Shown here: positions 13,008 to 24,554 of the stretch, one piece after another
Layout of the letters: the number at the start of each line of letters is the position of its first letter
Numbering within the stretch: position 1 is the first letter of the stretch
From: Arachnopeziza araneosa
Lineage: Eukaryota; Ascomycota; Leotiomycetes; Helotiales; Arachnopezizaceae
Length of the DNA: 64,000 bases
Direction: 5' to 3'
NCBI GenBank assembly: GCA_003988855.1
Contig: QYAI01000056.1
Coordinates: 186,001 to 250,000, forward strand
Translations under genes and position numbers: made by a program
The notes under the pieces: generated by a model
Databases searched by the model: none
What the model was told of the DNA's origin: nothing
The model's input: only the letters and a program-made list of their open reading frames with translations

Positions 13008-13310
13008 GGGAGTAGGCATGTTTCAGATTATTCGATGACAACAAATCTTGGCGCGAAACAATCAAGGCTTCCTCTGATGTTTTGATTCAAGCTTCAAAAA
13101 TCAACCTCATCGCACGATTAAAGCAGCTCCAAATGGATAGGCATAGCCGCAGGTGGCTGCATCATGTGGACGAAGGGGGCAGTGCAAGGCTTAATAGCAC
13201 AAGTGCCAACACCTAGGTTGTCAGCCGCAATATGGAGTCTAGCGCTCACATCTCATCAGTGAATTCAACTTAACACGCACTTTCACTTTTTCTCCAATTG
13301 AGTGACGATC

Positions 13311-16122
13311 ATGTCGACTTTGAGTCGCCTGCCCCTGGCGGGGCAAAACCTGCCAAGACAACGTCAAATTCCACCGTCAACAACCCCAACACAAAGCAGC
13401 AGTTTCACCATGGCACCAACTCTTAAATGGAGCAAACTCGATGGTCCTGTTCAAGAGACTCTCCTCCGTGAAATGAAGATGATGTATTGGAACGGAGTGA
13501 AGCGAGAGCTCGCACAAATCCTACTTGTGCTTTACACATGGCAACAACCCGAATTTGCAGAGAAAGTCCTCCCAGATGAGAAGAGCGACTTCATCCATGG
13601 TTTTGACACCTTCATTGATCAGGTCAGCAAATCATCTAGAGACTTTGCAGAGAGGTATATGGCAAAGGTTCAGGGTTGGAGGGGCAATGTAGAAGTTGAG
13701 TGGGAGAAGGGGTTGGTCGATTTGGGGATGAATTTTGAGGCAGACTTAAGGAGTGAGAGAATCAAGATGGATGTTAGAGATATTTTGAGTGGTTGGTTAT
13801 TTAATCCTGAGCTTCTCGTTGCGAAACTGATGGCGACAGAGAGAAAAAGATACACAATTCTTGAGCGGAGGGCTAAAATGCTCTTGCAGAGTGCAGGTAT
13901 GGGACCTGAATTTATGTAGCAAGTTAGACTTACAAGGTTAGGATTACTCGATATCGATAAATTGGTGGAATATAGCCCACCAGAGGAATCGGTAACAAAC
14001 TGGAAGAGACCGGTTGCTCCACAGCGTATGTAACGAAGGCGGCTCTTATCCCCCTTTTATTGATCGAATATAGTCACGTCCGCCAAATCTGAAGACTCAT
14101 ATATGCCGAAATTCGTTCCACTTGGTTGCTCCAGCTGCAAACAAATGATTCGTGGATCTACTTTCAAACGAACTGAACAAGAAACCCAGGACGTAGAGAA
14201 GAGAAACGAAGAGGGCACTACTACCGTTCTTTGCGAAACTTGCTATAGGGAGCATCATTACGGTGACCCAGCTTTCATCAAGTCTTACAAGCATTGTGTC
14301 TTACAAAATGCTATCGGCATAGATGAGTCCCACGATATTTGTCGGTGTAGCTCTGTGGTTCATATTGATAAAGATGGTAGATATAGACAGCTCTTTCCGG
14401 TTAAGCCCAATAGTGGGCATCGTCAATCAAAGGATGGTGTGAAGGGTGTTGACTGTGGATTGCTTAACTTGGGCCCGTTGGTTGCAGAGGCTAAGTATGA
14501 GGGGATACTTTCGGAGCATGAGAAGAGGGTGAGTTTAGTGGATCAGAAGAGGGGGAGTGGGAAGCGGGGAAAGGGAGCGGATGATGAAATCCCCTCATTT
14601 TTAAAGAAGTTTCCCAGTCGAGATCCGTTTGGGAACCTTCATATGGCTCTGCGCGTAGGGCCATTGATTATCGAGAATGGTGTTGAACAGTAAGCGATCT
14701 AGGTTTGCAGACTTTACTCAATTATGAAAGCTAACTTCTCCAAGCGTTCAGGGTGCAGTAATAACATGCAGAGACTTACCGAATCTGCAATCTCCTAGAG
14801 ATCCAGGTCGAGATATAGAATACAGCATTTCCATCAGTGGCGACACCGGACGAAGTCTATATTCCCAGCACACACCAAACAGAAAACCAAAACGATATAG
14901 AGCCATTGTGAAACAGGTAGTGGGTGGTACTTTCTCTGGTCTTTCAAACATTGATTTGGAAGATCAAATCGTCAACGCTCTGATTCATGAGAGTCAACAA
15001 GACTTTGATCTATCGCTCGGCGAGAAAGAGAACCTCCTCGATCAGTCAACAAATACCCTGCTCGGTCTGATAAAGAAACATCTTGCACCAAGGGTCGATA
15101 TCTATCTTCAAAGTATCGCTTTAAAGTTAAATGACCCAACCATGACACTTGACTGGAATTCCAGATCAAACAACTGCCAGATGTTTTGCGACTCCCTTGT
15201 GGATAACAGACTCTTCGGTTCCCTCATCGCGCCATCATTTTCAACCATAGACAGCCCACTCTACCTAATGAGTTTCGTCACCAATCCTCAGACTATGTTC
15301 CCATTCAAACCCAAAATCAAAAATAAATACTCTGTTCCTTACGGCCACCTCGAAGAATACCTCTACGCTTTTTGTCACGGCCGCCCTACTGAATCCGATC
15401 TCATAGACACCCTATCAGAATATTGGTACGACTGGGGCGGTTTTGGTTCACCCATCTATAAATACGGGCATGTGTTTCCCTGGGATTGCACAGAGGCATA
15501 TGGTCGTTACCCATCTACTTGCAATGATTGCAACATCGCTAAACACGTCTGGGCCTTCCCATTCGATTCTTTCTCTATCTCAGCCCTTCATCTCACTAGA
15601 GATAGATTCTTGTACCCCTCTTTCGATGGTAGAGATCCCCACCCATTGACCAACGTTGGATGGATGGAAAACCGTCTCAGCATACTATTGGCGCAAGATG
15701 CTCTCCTCACTGTTGCGGCAGCCATGGCATCTTGTCCTTCCTTCCGGCAAAATACGGCATGGTTAGATGGAAATCAGACCCCAGATATGAAAAGGGTGAA
15801 ATTAGGCGGTATTCACCGTGCTCAGCCGCACAGCCATGCTTTTGAGAAAGGAGATTACGCAGATTATTTTACGGCCGATTGGGTTTGTTGGAGTAGGGAG
15901 GAGCAGATTCGTAGGTATGAGCTGCTGAGGGATAAGAGGATGAAGTTGTTGGATCTCCCAGGTGTACCTGAGGGCTTTTATCGGGATGATGGCGTGATGG
16001 TCGGGATTGGTGCTTGCGTGGCTATTGTGGTGGCATGTGGAGGTGGTTGTGGTTCGGGCACTTGCGCTGTTTCTTGCGGTGGGGACGGTGGGGGTTGCGG
16101 TGGTTGTGGCGGCGATGGATAG
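13311..16122 (+). CDS. Uncharacterised 887-residue protein with cysteine pairs and Gly/Cys-rich tail
   Basis: Four exons (13311-13896, 13942-14025, 14074-14689, 14745-16122) join in a single frame, linking what look like three separate open frames. I do not recognise a named domain. Visible features are an N-terminal helical region, a cysteine cluster in the middle (CSSCKQMIRG, CETCYREHHYG, CRCSS) that could bind zinc much as ZZ or RING-like folds do, a long aromatic region (WAFPFDSFSISALHL, VGWMENRL) and a C-terminal hydrophobic patch followed by a tail of nearly only Gly and Cys (16030-16120). Introns of 45, 48 and 55 bp are typical of this genome. The ATG at 13311 is the first in frame; ATG 13410 is an alternative. 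Function unknown. Confidence 0.7.
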
Positions 16123-17207
16123 AGAATGTTGAATCTATCCGTAAATCTGAGGACTTAATCTTGAAGGCACAAATATCATCCCAGCAGCAATGGGCAGCAC
16201 TTACTTCAGTCTTGGTTAAGTCCGGAAAATAGCTCGTGAGATTTTGTGTTCTGATTTCGTCGTAAAGAAGTTTTGGTCAATGCTAATGAATACTAATGAA
16301 TGAATTGGACAGGAAAAACAGATAAATAAAATTCAATGTCTCTGTCAGTTGTGGTTGTGTAAGCCATATCTTTTAGCACCTAATCGAATTTCAACCACTT
16401 CCGAAGAGGGGGCGGCTAATTGTTTCGAATCGGGAACAAAAAGCCAATCGAGTGTGGGTGTAAATAAATACACAAAGTTTTAGCTTAGATAATCAATTTA
16501 AATTCAGCTGGCTCAGTTTAGATATCACTTGCAGACATCCAGAACTTCTTCCTCTCACACTCAAAGTCACGGTTTCCAAGAAAGTGAACTGGCATAAACA
16601 TGGTCAGTGAAACTTGCATCACAGCATTATTAAAGTTGAATCAAGGCTTGCTTCAGAGGGATTTGCAGAAGTAAGAAGCGGCGGAGGACTCAAGGATGGC
16701 ATGCCTTTGAGTGTGTATAGAGGAGTTAAGTTTGGGGCGTACCGAGTACGACATGTGGAAGTCACATATCTAGGTTGGGAAGTTAACTCAGTAATTTTAA
16801 GAGGGAAATTTGTCGAAGCAATAGAATTTAACTTGTTCGCGAGAAGCAAATATCTGCCAAGAAATAATCTCTCTTCTGGAACTGAAAAACTTGAAGAATA
16901 TGGGTGGTAGATACTACTAGACGCGGGGGCCGGGGGGGTAAGCGAACATCGATTTTCCCTACCAAAACTAGTAGATTTCATCAACTTAAAAATATTCTCT
17001 TGAAATCACCACCAAGTCTCTTGCCTTCTATCTAGCTTCAATAGAAAGGAGACACTCTATCCTAGAAGTTTCTCACAGAGTATCAATGCTCAAAGTATAC
17101 AAATAATATTCAATCCGCGAAAACGACTTTTTTTGATTCATGTCTAGATGCTACTCGAAAAAAACCCGTCATCTCAAAATCCTTCTCACGTCACCCCTCA
17201 CCACAGC
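16123..17207. other. Intergenic region, nothing supported
   Basis: About 1.1 kb between convergent genes. An open frame at 16614-16910 has no recognisable motif and no spliced extension. A short G-rich run lies at 16925-16938. Nothing else stands out. Confidence 0.45.
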
Positions 17208-17614
17208 CTACTTCTTGTGCCCAACATAGCACACGGAGGCGGTGGCCGTTTCGGTTCTTGTCCGATCTTCCGTGGCCGTATGGACCACGTACTCGATACT
17301 CGTGCTCGTCGAGTAGATGGTCGTGGTGGTGGGATACAGGTAGAGGTAGGTGCTCGTCCGGGTGTGTGGTCTGTCCTTGGTGTAGATATCGGTGACGGTG
17401 GTGAGGAAGGTGCTGCAGGTGGTGGGACGGGCCAGCTCGTCTGGGATGGGTGCTGGGTTGGCGGAGGTGAGGGGGCTGGGGGGGTTGTTAGTAAGGAGGA
17501 GATTGTGGTGTGAGAGAAGATGAGGAGATGAGTGAGAGTAGGGGGAAATGAGAGGAGAATGTACCTCATAAGAGCTAGGGCGAGGAGAGTGACGGCCTGA
17601 ATGAGTTGAACCAT
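17208..17614 (-). CDS. Small secreted Thr/Tyr/Ser-rich protein
   Basis: Two exons (17614-17565 and 17475-17208) give 105 residues. The 89-bp intron falls inside the signal peptide: MVQLIQAVTLLALALM in exon 1 continues as SPLTSANPAPIPDE in exon 2. The mature part is rich in Thr, Tyr and Ser (CSTFLTTVTDIYTK, YLYLYPTTTTIYSTS) and has two cysteines, one near the start and one near the end. This composition suggests a heavily O-glycosylated wall or extracellular protein. It is small enough to count as a candidate effector, but no homology to any known effector is visible. The phase of the intron and the coherent signal peptide are the main support. Confidence 0.66.
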
Positions 17615-18731
17615 TTTGAGATTGGAGTAGAATCAAATCTCGAAACTCTTTAACTTCGTTTCCAAAAACAACAACAACAAGTTTCTTCGATCAACTGAAT
17701 CGAGAGCTCTATTGAATCCAAAACAACGAGGAACTCCCATCCTATTTAAAGTGTTTCCTCATACTGTTAACTCAGCTCGCATCACAAGAGCTCCGCAGCC
17801 AATGTCACCACAATTCCAGACGTCCAAAAATAGCCAACCCAGATTAAGTTTACCGTCCGATCTCGACTGCCTAACCACGTCTCCGGTGCAACCTTAATCA
17901 GCTCGAGCGGGGAACGACTGGGTCCCGGCCGCTCAACCCCCCTCCGCTCCGCCGTCGAGATGGGCTTTCTCTTTCACCCGCACATTGCCTGCAGGGCCGT
18001 GAGATTAGCTGTGCGGAATGGTATGGGGGTTGGGCCTTGAGCTTCTATGCGGGGCAGCAGAGGTACCAGATATTGTACCTGCAGAGCAGCAATCTGGAGC
18101 CGCATCTGGAGGGCTAATTTTAGTTTTGGGTGATGGGGTTCTACACATCTTGGCGTGTTATGACGCGGGGAGAAATGCTGTCGCTTGTGTAAGGATGGAG
18201 GGGGTTAGATTGTGTGATATCAGAACGAGAGAGAGGATTGAGAGGATCGGGAAGGTGCTTAGATTGTTTTGGAAATGGCTTGGCTTTATCCATATTCAAG
18301 GAGATGGGGTTCGAGCGGAGGTTTATTTATCCTTGGCGTTCGGCTAAAAAGGAGCTCGCCTAAGGGTGACGGGACGGATAGCACGGCTTCCTTAGTCGAG
18401 GTCGATTGTTTGTAGTTTATGCAGTGTTTCTCTTGATTGATGAGGTTGGATAGGGTACTAGAGTAGGTTAATAGTGTAATAGAAGATGGGATTGTTTCAT
18501 TGGCCGGAGACCTTGGTGTAAATAAACCTTCTCGTATTTGCAAGAAGGGTTCAACCCTGGAAGCACAGAAGCTACAAAGCACTTAATTTGATATTAATAT
18601 CTTATACGTGATAATTTCAATTTTAGTGGGGGTAATTTTATATCTGTAACATCTCTTGACCTGCTGTTGAATAACTATGCACTCTGTGGTAACAGATAAT
18701 AGCTCAGAAAGTATCAAAGTCGTGGCTTTCC
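17615..18731. other. Intergenic region, nothing supported
   Basis: About 1.1 kb between two minus-strand genes. The open frame at 18018-18347 lacks codon or motif evidence. It would include the promoter of the secreted-protein gene. Confidence 0.45.
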
Positions 18732-20591
18732 TCACAGCTTATACCTCAGCTTCTTATTCTCTTTATCTGTCTTATCCGAAAACGCATCAATCAATTCAGC
18801 TGTCGCATCGCCATCCTCCTGCCCAGCAGGATCGACATCACGCTTCTTGTTCTCATTTCTATACACAAAATACAGGACCGAGACCAATACGATATTAGCT
18901 CCAAAACAAGCGAGAGTGACGGCCACTCCGGTGCCATATCTGGGTGCCTGAGAAGAGAGGAAGGTTTGAGGTGAGACGATGTTAGCAACCGCATTGGCTG
19001 AGAAGAAGAGTACACCCGTAACAGATTTCTTGGTGTAGCCGGCAATGTTACTTGCGAGTAGACTGTAGAGGATGCCCGCAGAGGCAGCAACCATGGGGAT
19101 GATTGTGATGGCGAAGAGGTGCGCTTTGCGCGTCGTAGGTTTTATGGGGCTGAGGTAGAGGATGAGGCATGAGGCGAGGCCGGGTAGATAGCAGATTATT
19201 ATGATGAGAATACGCTTGCCTTGACCAAACTTGCTGGATAAGAAGAATCCTACGAGAAGCATGGTGACGGCTTGGACTAGAAGATTATGTTAGTTGAAGC
19301 TTGGGATTAGCCCGATGGAATCCTGACGTACCTATTCCGGGTGGGATGTTGAGGAGAATTGATTGATCGACAGTGTAACCCAGACCACGGATAACCAGAC
19401 CGGCAAACTATTGAGAGTGTGTCAGTCCCATTTCGATCGAATAACTCTATGCGATATTTGTTGGTGATATCGAACGAGAAGAGTAGTCACTCACGGTTGT
19501 TTGTAGAGAGTTTGTCATATTATGGAAAAAGATGGCAGCAACCAACATCCACACTTTCAAATCCTTGAGAGCTTCAAACACTTGATGCTTCTTGTGATGA
19601 GAGTTCTTGACACCAGTCTTGTTGGACTTGAGACGTTCAACCGCAATGATGCGTTCGCGGTCTGTGAGGAAAAACGCTGTGTGTGGAGAGTCCGGGAGGA
19701 TCCACCATAGAGAAGTTCCAAAGACGACGGTAATGACACCCAGGATGATAAACATCCATTGGTAAGGGAACATTCCCCTGACTTTGATGTGGTCAATGCC
19801 GAAGAAGATGGCGCTGGGAGATCGTTACTCGTAGATTCATAAGAAATTTAGGTCACTTACCCGCTCGGAGCTCCAATCAAACCATTAGCACAATACCACA
19901 AAGCCACACGAGCAGTTTGTTCTTCTCTCTTCCACCAAGAAGATGTAATCAGAACGAAACCCGGGTTTAAGCAAGATTCAAAGACACCTAAGAAGAATCG
20001 TCCAGTAGCGAGTGTAGAGAACTTTGTAGCCGATCCAGTAGCGGCGAGGGTAGCACCCCATAGGATGAAATTGATGGCAATGTATTTTCCAGTTGGGAAC
20101 CTTTGCATTAAGAGGTTGGTAGGGTATTGAGCAATCAGGTAGCCAATGTAGAAGATGGAAACGAGAAGAGAAAATTCGGCGCCTTTGAGCTTGGCTTCTT
20201 TGATGATACCGTAGGTGGCTGCTGCTGTGAGGGAGTTCTTGTCGATGAATTGGAGTCCGTCTAATGATGCCAAAATCAGATAAGATTTCATTCCATAGAG
20301 CGTATCAACCTCTTTTATTGGAGGCAAATGAAAGTAGAGCCTGAATTAGCACTACTTACTTATAACCAACATCAAAGTGCACATTCGAAAATCAATCTTT
20401 CGTACGACTCTCTTCTCTTCTTCTAGAGTAAACGGCTCATAATGAGTATGAAGTACTTTCAATGCATCATCACCATCAAAGACCTTCTCATTCAAGTGAT
20501 GGACTTCAGATTGTGTCGTGGCGACCGCTTCGATATCGAGAGGAGCAGTCATCTCGACCTCTTCTCTCGTAGGTCCCTTTGGAGTTGCCAT
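18732..20591 (-). CDS. MFS transporter, allantoate permease (Dal5)-like anion:cation symporter
   Basis: Five exons (20591-20360, 20260-19861, 19813-19495, 19407-19332, 19276-18732) join to 523 residues, the usual length of this family. The start MATPKGPTREEVEM is followed by the first membrane helix containing GLQFIDKNSLTAAATYGI, characteristic of fungal Dal5-type permeases (TC 2.A.1.14). Further support comes from the helix pair IGYLIAQYPTNLLMQRFPTGKY, the acceptor-loop motif GRFFLGVFESCLNPGFVLI, the mid-protein WILPDSPHTAFFLTDRER, and the closing aromatic helices. The C-terminal tail is charged and cytoplasmic. Members import organic anions such as allantoate, nicotinate, pantothenate or dipeptides; the substrate cannot be read from sequence. 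It is an isolated transporter gene, with the promoter toward the esterase at 21550. Confidence 0.9.
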
Positions 20592-21549
20592 AGTGGTAAT
20601 TGAGGATTAACTTGTCCGAAAAATTATGGAAAGAAGAAGCTGGCTTTGGAAACTCTTTATAGACAAGAGTCTCTGACGGGAACCTCTATCGATGCATGGC
20701 TCGTTCAAGGTTCTCCATATTCCGCGGGGGTGGTTCTAGGGTTTGGCGAAGCGTTCGGGGAAATGATTACCCATTGAGTGGAGCCGAAACCCATCTCGTC
20801 TGTTAAGTCCAATGTTGGGTACACTTGTCCACATTGTGGCTTGTTCAAAAGCTTGATGTCGGATTTGGGTACGTTGAGTTGGCTGCGGTTATGGGATAAG
20901 ATGGCTGCGGCTATGGGATAAAATGGCCGAGGTGTGGCTTGTGTCATTGCCGGGCCGCGTCTACAGTGTCGGATCTCAAGTCCGCATCTCAATTCATGAT
21001 TATCGAAATCAAGTCCAATTTTCGGATAATGAGAAGAACTATTAGAATCATTTGAAAAGAGGTCTTCTTTGAAAACTTAACATTAGTAATGGATTTGCCA
21101 TTTTAACTCTTTGTAGGTAGGTAAGATATTCGAGGATATAAAGCATGGATTTTCTCATCAACAAAGGGTGGAGAAAAGAGGTGTGAATGAGAGGTGGCAA
21201 AGTAATGTTGATTCTGTGAGAGGGATTTCACAAGAAGATCGCTGATATCACACTCCCCGTTGCTCCTTTCCTCACTTTCGTCCACAGGTGGCGTCCCCAC
21301 CTTCTAGCTCATCGCTACGTTACTCCACTCTTTCTTTTCCTTCTCCTCAATCCTGTCAAGAATGTTTATCCGCCAAGTCTCGGTCCCATGCGACGGCATA
21401 TATGTGAAAGTCTGTTGTATCCTCATCTTCGATGTCGCTGAATGGGAATCGATAACGGCAGTTGCTTTCATGTTTGAATGAGTGCTTATAGAGGAACGCT
21501 GGATAGCTGTGTTTGACGCTTGTCTCACGACATCTATACATAATTCAAG
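20592..21549. other. Divergent promoter region of transporter and esterase
   Basis: About 960 bp separating the divergently transcribed transporter (-) and esterase (+). No gene is supported. A near-duplicate 17-bp word, GGCTGCGGYTATGGGATAA, occurs twice at 20881-20920. Confidence 0.5.
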
Positions 21550-23216
21550 ATGACGCTGACGATAACGCACCAAGCCGCTTCTCTTCGTGCGTCCCTCACT
21601 GGTGAGGTAGAGGATGGAGTAGCTTGCTTTCGCGGTATTCCATATGCTACACTTGAGAAACGGTGGACGCATAGTAAAACTAAGCACTCTCTCAAATTTG
21701 AATCGCCCTTTGATGCGACAAAGTATGGGCTCCGTTGTCCACAGGGAGATGGGCCAGTTCTGGTCACGGGCGGTGTGAATGATCCGATTCCAGGTGATGA
21801 TGAGTTCAAGTGCTTGAACTTGAATGTAGTTGTGCCGCATGAAGCACTTCAGACGAAATCTGCTCTGCCAGTCATGGTGTGGATTCATGGGTATGTCTCT
21901 CTCCGTGATCTCGCTCTTGAGAATGGCCACCGTTCTGAAAGGTGTTAAAGATTTGTAACTTAGTCCTTCACTTACTCTTTGACAGCGGAGCTTTCAATTA
22001 TGGTGCCAACTCGGTGGCACGGTACCGCGGTACACGACTCTCCAACTTCGCCAAAGCACATGGGACTCCCGTCATCATTGTCCAGATCCAATACCGACTC
22101 GGTCCGCTCGGCTTCGCTGCTTGCAATGATTTCAAATCTGAGCAGAGAGAAGAATCATCTTCGTCCGTTCCTAATTCCACGCTCGGAAATTTTGGCCTTG
22201 TAGACCAGATCCACGCGCTAGAATGGGTACGTGACCATATCCAGGATTTTGGTGGTGATCCAAACAATGTGACAACTTTTGGTGTTAGCGCTGGCAGCGC
22301 TAGCATCCATTTTCACATTCTAACAGGCTCTCCTCTCTTCGACCGCGCCATTCTGATGTCTGGGAGTGGACCAACTCTTGGTCCATTGCCATTTTCACTA
22401 TATGAGCGAGCGTGGCAGAACTTCCTGGAGCGCCACGGTGGATTCGAAGACTTGAAAATGCCCGCAGAACGTTTGGAGAAGGCGAGAACACTGAGCATCA
22501 AGGAGCTGCTCGGCAATTACACTGGTGCGCCTTTGAGCCCGATGGCAGATGGTGTTCTCCAGCCTCTGAATTGGAAATACAATGAGAAACAGACACCCAC
22601 TCGGTGTAAAGAGATTATCATTGGCGATACCAAAGTGGAGGCCATCATCATGGATGGACTAATCGCCTCAATCCCCATCCCCAAAGCAATAGAACTCTCT
22701 CAAGCCTCCATGCCAGACAGCAAAGGGTTTCTCGATGCTTTCTCCATCACTCCAGACATGAGCCAGACCGCCTACCGAGACGCCATGCGCTCCGTCCTAT
22801 CTCTGGGCATGTTCCAATACCCTAACTACATCGTATCCAAGACTTTCCCAGGAAGAGTCTACTTCTACCACTTCGACGAACCATCACCCTATCCGGGCCC
22901 TACCTTTGGAATCCCGTATCACGGACAGTGCGCACTGTTTCTGCATCTGAATGGTAGGGAAGAGTATCCAGCAGAGGCGAAGAAGACAGCGGAGAACATG
23001 GCCGAGGTCTGGACCAGGTTTGCCGGTGGGAAGGGAGAGGCACCGTGGGAGGAATATAAGGCTGCTGGGAGGTTCATGCGTTTGGGTCCCCAGGGAGGGA
23101 TGGAGATGCAGAGTGTCGAGACGGATACATCCAGGCAGTATGGGTGGTTGCCTTGGGTACAGCAGAATTATGAGAGTCTGAAGAAGATCACGCGGGAGTT
23201 GACTCTGAAGGTATAG
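21550..23216 (+). CDS. Type B carboxylesterase, intracellular
   Basis: Alpha/beta hydrolase of the carboxylesterase type B family, which hydrolyses carboxylic esters. Two exons (21550-21890, 21986-23216) give 523 residues. The oxyanion-hole motif IHGGAF is reconstituted exactly across the 95-bp intron. The N-terminal GVACFRGIPYA and the nucleophile region NVTTFGVSAGSASIH (Ser near residue 215) are standard landmarks, as is the candidate catalytic histidine in GIPYHGQCALF. The nucleophile elbow is G-V-S-A-G rather than the usual G-E-S-A-G. No signal peptide is present, so the enzyme is likely intracellular. It is transcribed away from the Dal5-like transporter. Substrate unknown. Confidence 0.9.
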
Positions 23217-24554
23217 ATGAAATTTAATTCCACATACCTATGCGCAGGCAGATACTTTTCAATTCCGACTATCCAAAAACGAGAAGAATTCCATTGGCAA
23301 GTCATCTGACGACCGTTCTCAGGTGAGTGAGGTGATGTTTACTAATTACCCATTGAGATTGAAAAGGGGGCTGACGCGGCGCATGTGTCCCGAGAGCAGT
23401 GGCTGACAGGGTATCTTGGGGGTGGCTAAGTCCTCGGCGAGCGAATAAATCTGATGGGACGGAGAATTTCCAGTAATTGCACGAGAGATCTCTCATCGAA
23501 TGGATCCCAATGTTGCCTTGGGACCTTCTTGGGGCCTCAAGATTAATGTATATATTCTAAGGCTCCAGGGAGAAAAGTGTTGATCTGTTGAGGACAATCT
23601 ATTTTGAGATGTCAATTCAGGGACCGCCGGGGTGAGCAGCGCGCGATCAGAGCGTCTCGAAACCTCTCTGGTACCAGAGATGTCGATTCGAGGTCACGGA
23701 TACTCGTCTTCAACCACGTCGTGCAAGGCGTTTGGGTTTGTTTGCGGTCTGAACGCACCGTGTGACTGTACAAAACGGTGTTTCCTACCACAAGTGCATC
23801 ATGCCGAGTCTCTGCTCTGCATCGATCGCTCAATGGGAGCCATCTGGGAAGGCTGCAGCGTGCCAATGCAGCATCAGCAGTGTTTGTCCTGTCGGCATCT
23901 GTTTCACCCAGAACCCTCCCCGTTTGATTCCATTCTCCATTCTCCATTCTCCTTGTCCTATTCTCCTTCTTCTTGTCCTTTTCCAGAATTCAGAAACACA
24001 AGCCACGCGTTTGCTCGTCAAAAATGGGGCCTCGAAAAGCAACATCCAGCGATCGAATGCTGCTGTGAGTCCCCTTAGTTCCCGCCTCGATTCTGCGCGT
24101 CGCGGCCCTTGCAGCGTTGGCTGGCACGCACATCGTTTATCGCTGCTCGTATCTACGCCGTCAGCGTGCATACAGTACTGTATGTAGAATACCAACAGCA
24201 TCGCAATCTACGGCCCCAAGTGGAGTCCCAGCTGCGCCTCTCGTTGGCTCGTGTTTGATCTGATTGGATCTTCCCATCTTTCTTTACCCAGGGTTTTTTT
24301 TATCATCCTGGGGCTGTGTGACTCCTATCTCTTGAATTATACATTTATATGTGGACACCTCCCCTCCCCGACTTTGATCTCCCAACAACGTACGCTGACT
24401 GCGATCGGACGACACTCGTTTATACTGCTGGATCTTGGAAGACGTCGGAAGAGAGTCTTTGCGAGAAGATTTTGAAGATACTATATCGAGTGACGAGATT
24501 TGAATTGGGCCAAAGTTATTCCAGAAAAGTTTCGGACCCGAGGAAGCCGCAGGC
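23217..24554. other. Intergenic region with pyrimidine-rich tract and palindrome
   Basis: About 1.3 kb upstream of the GH16 gene. It includes a CCATTCT-type pyrimidine-rich microsatellite (about 23936-23985) and a perfect 16-bp palindrome at 24169-24184 (CATACAGTACTGTATG). Overlapping open frames on both strands at 23612-24201 have no motif support. Confidence 0.45.

Noticed and set aside
16614..16984. Open frames on both strands in the intergenic region
   Set aside because: They overlap each other, lack homology-like motifs, and do not splice to neighbouring exons.
21304..21930. 208-residue minus-strand frame
   Set aside because: Mostly antisense to the first exon of the esterase; the rest is promoter sequence.
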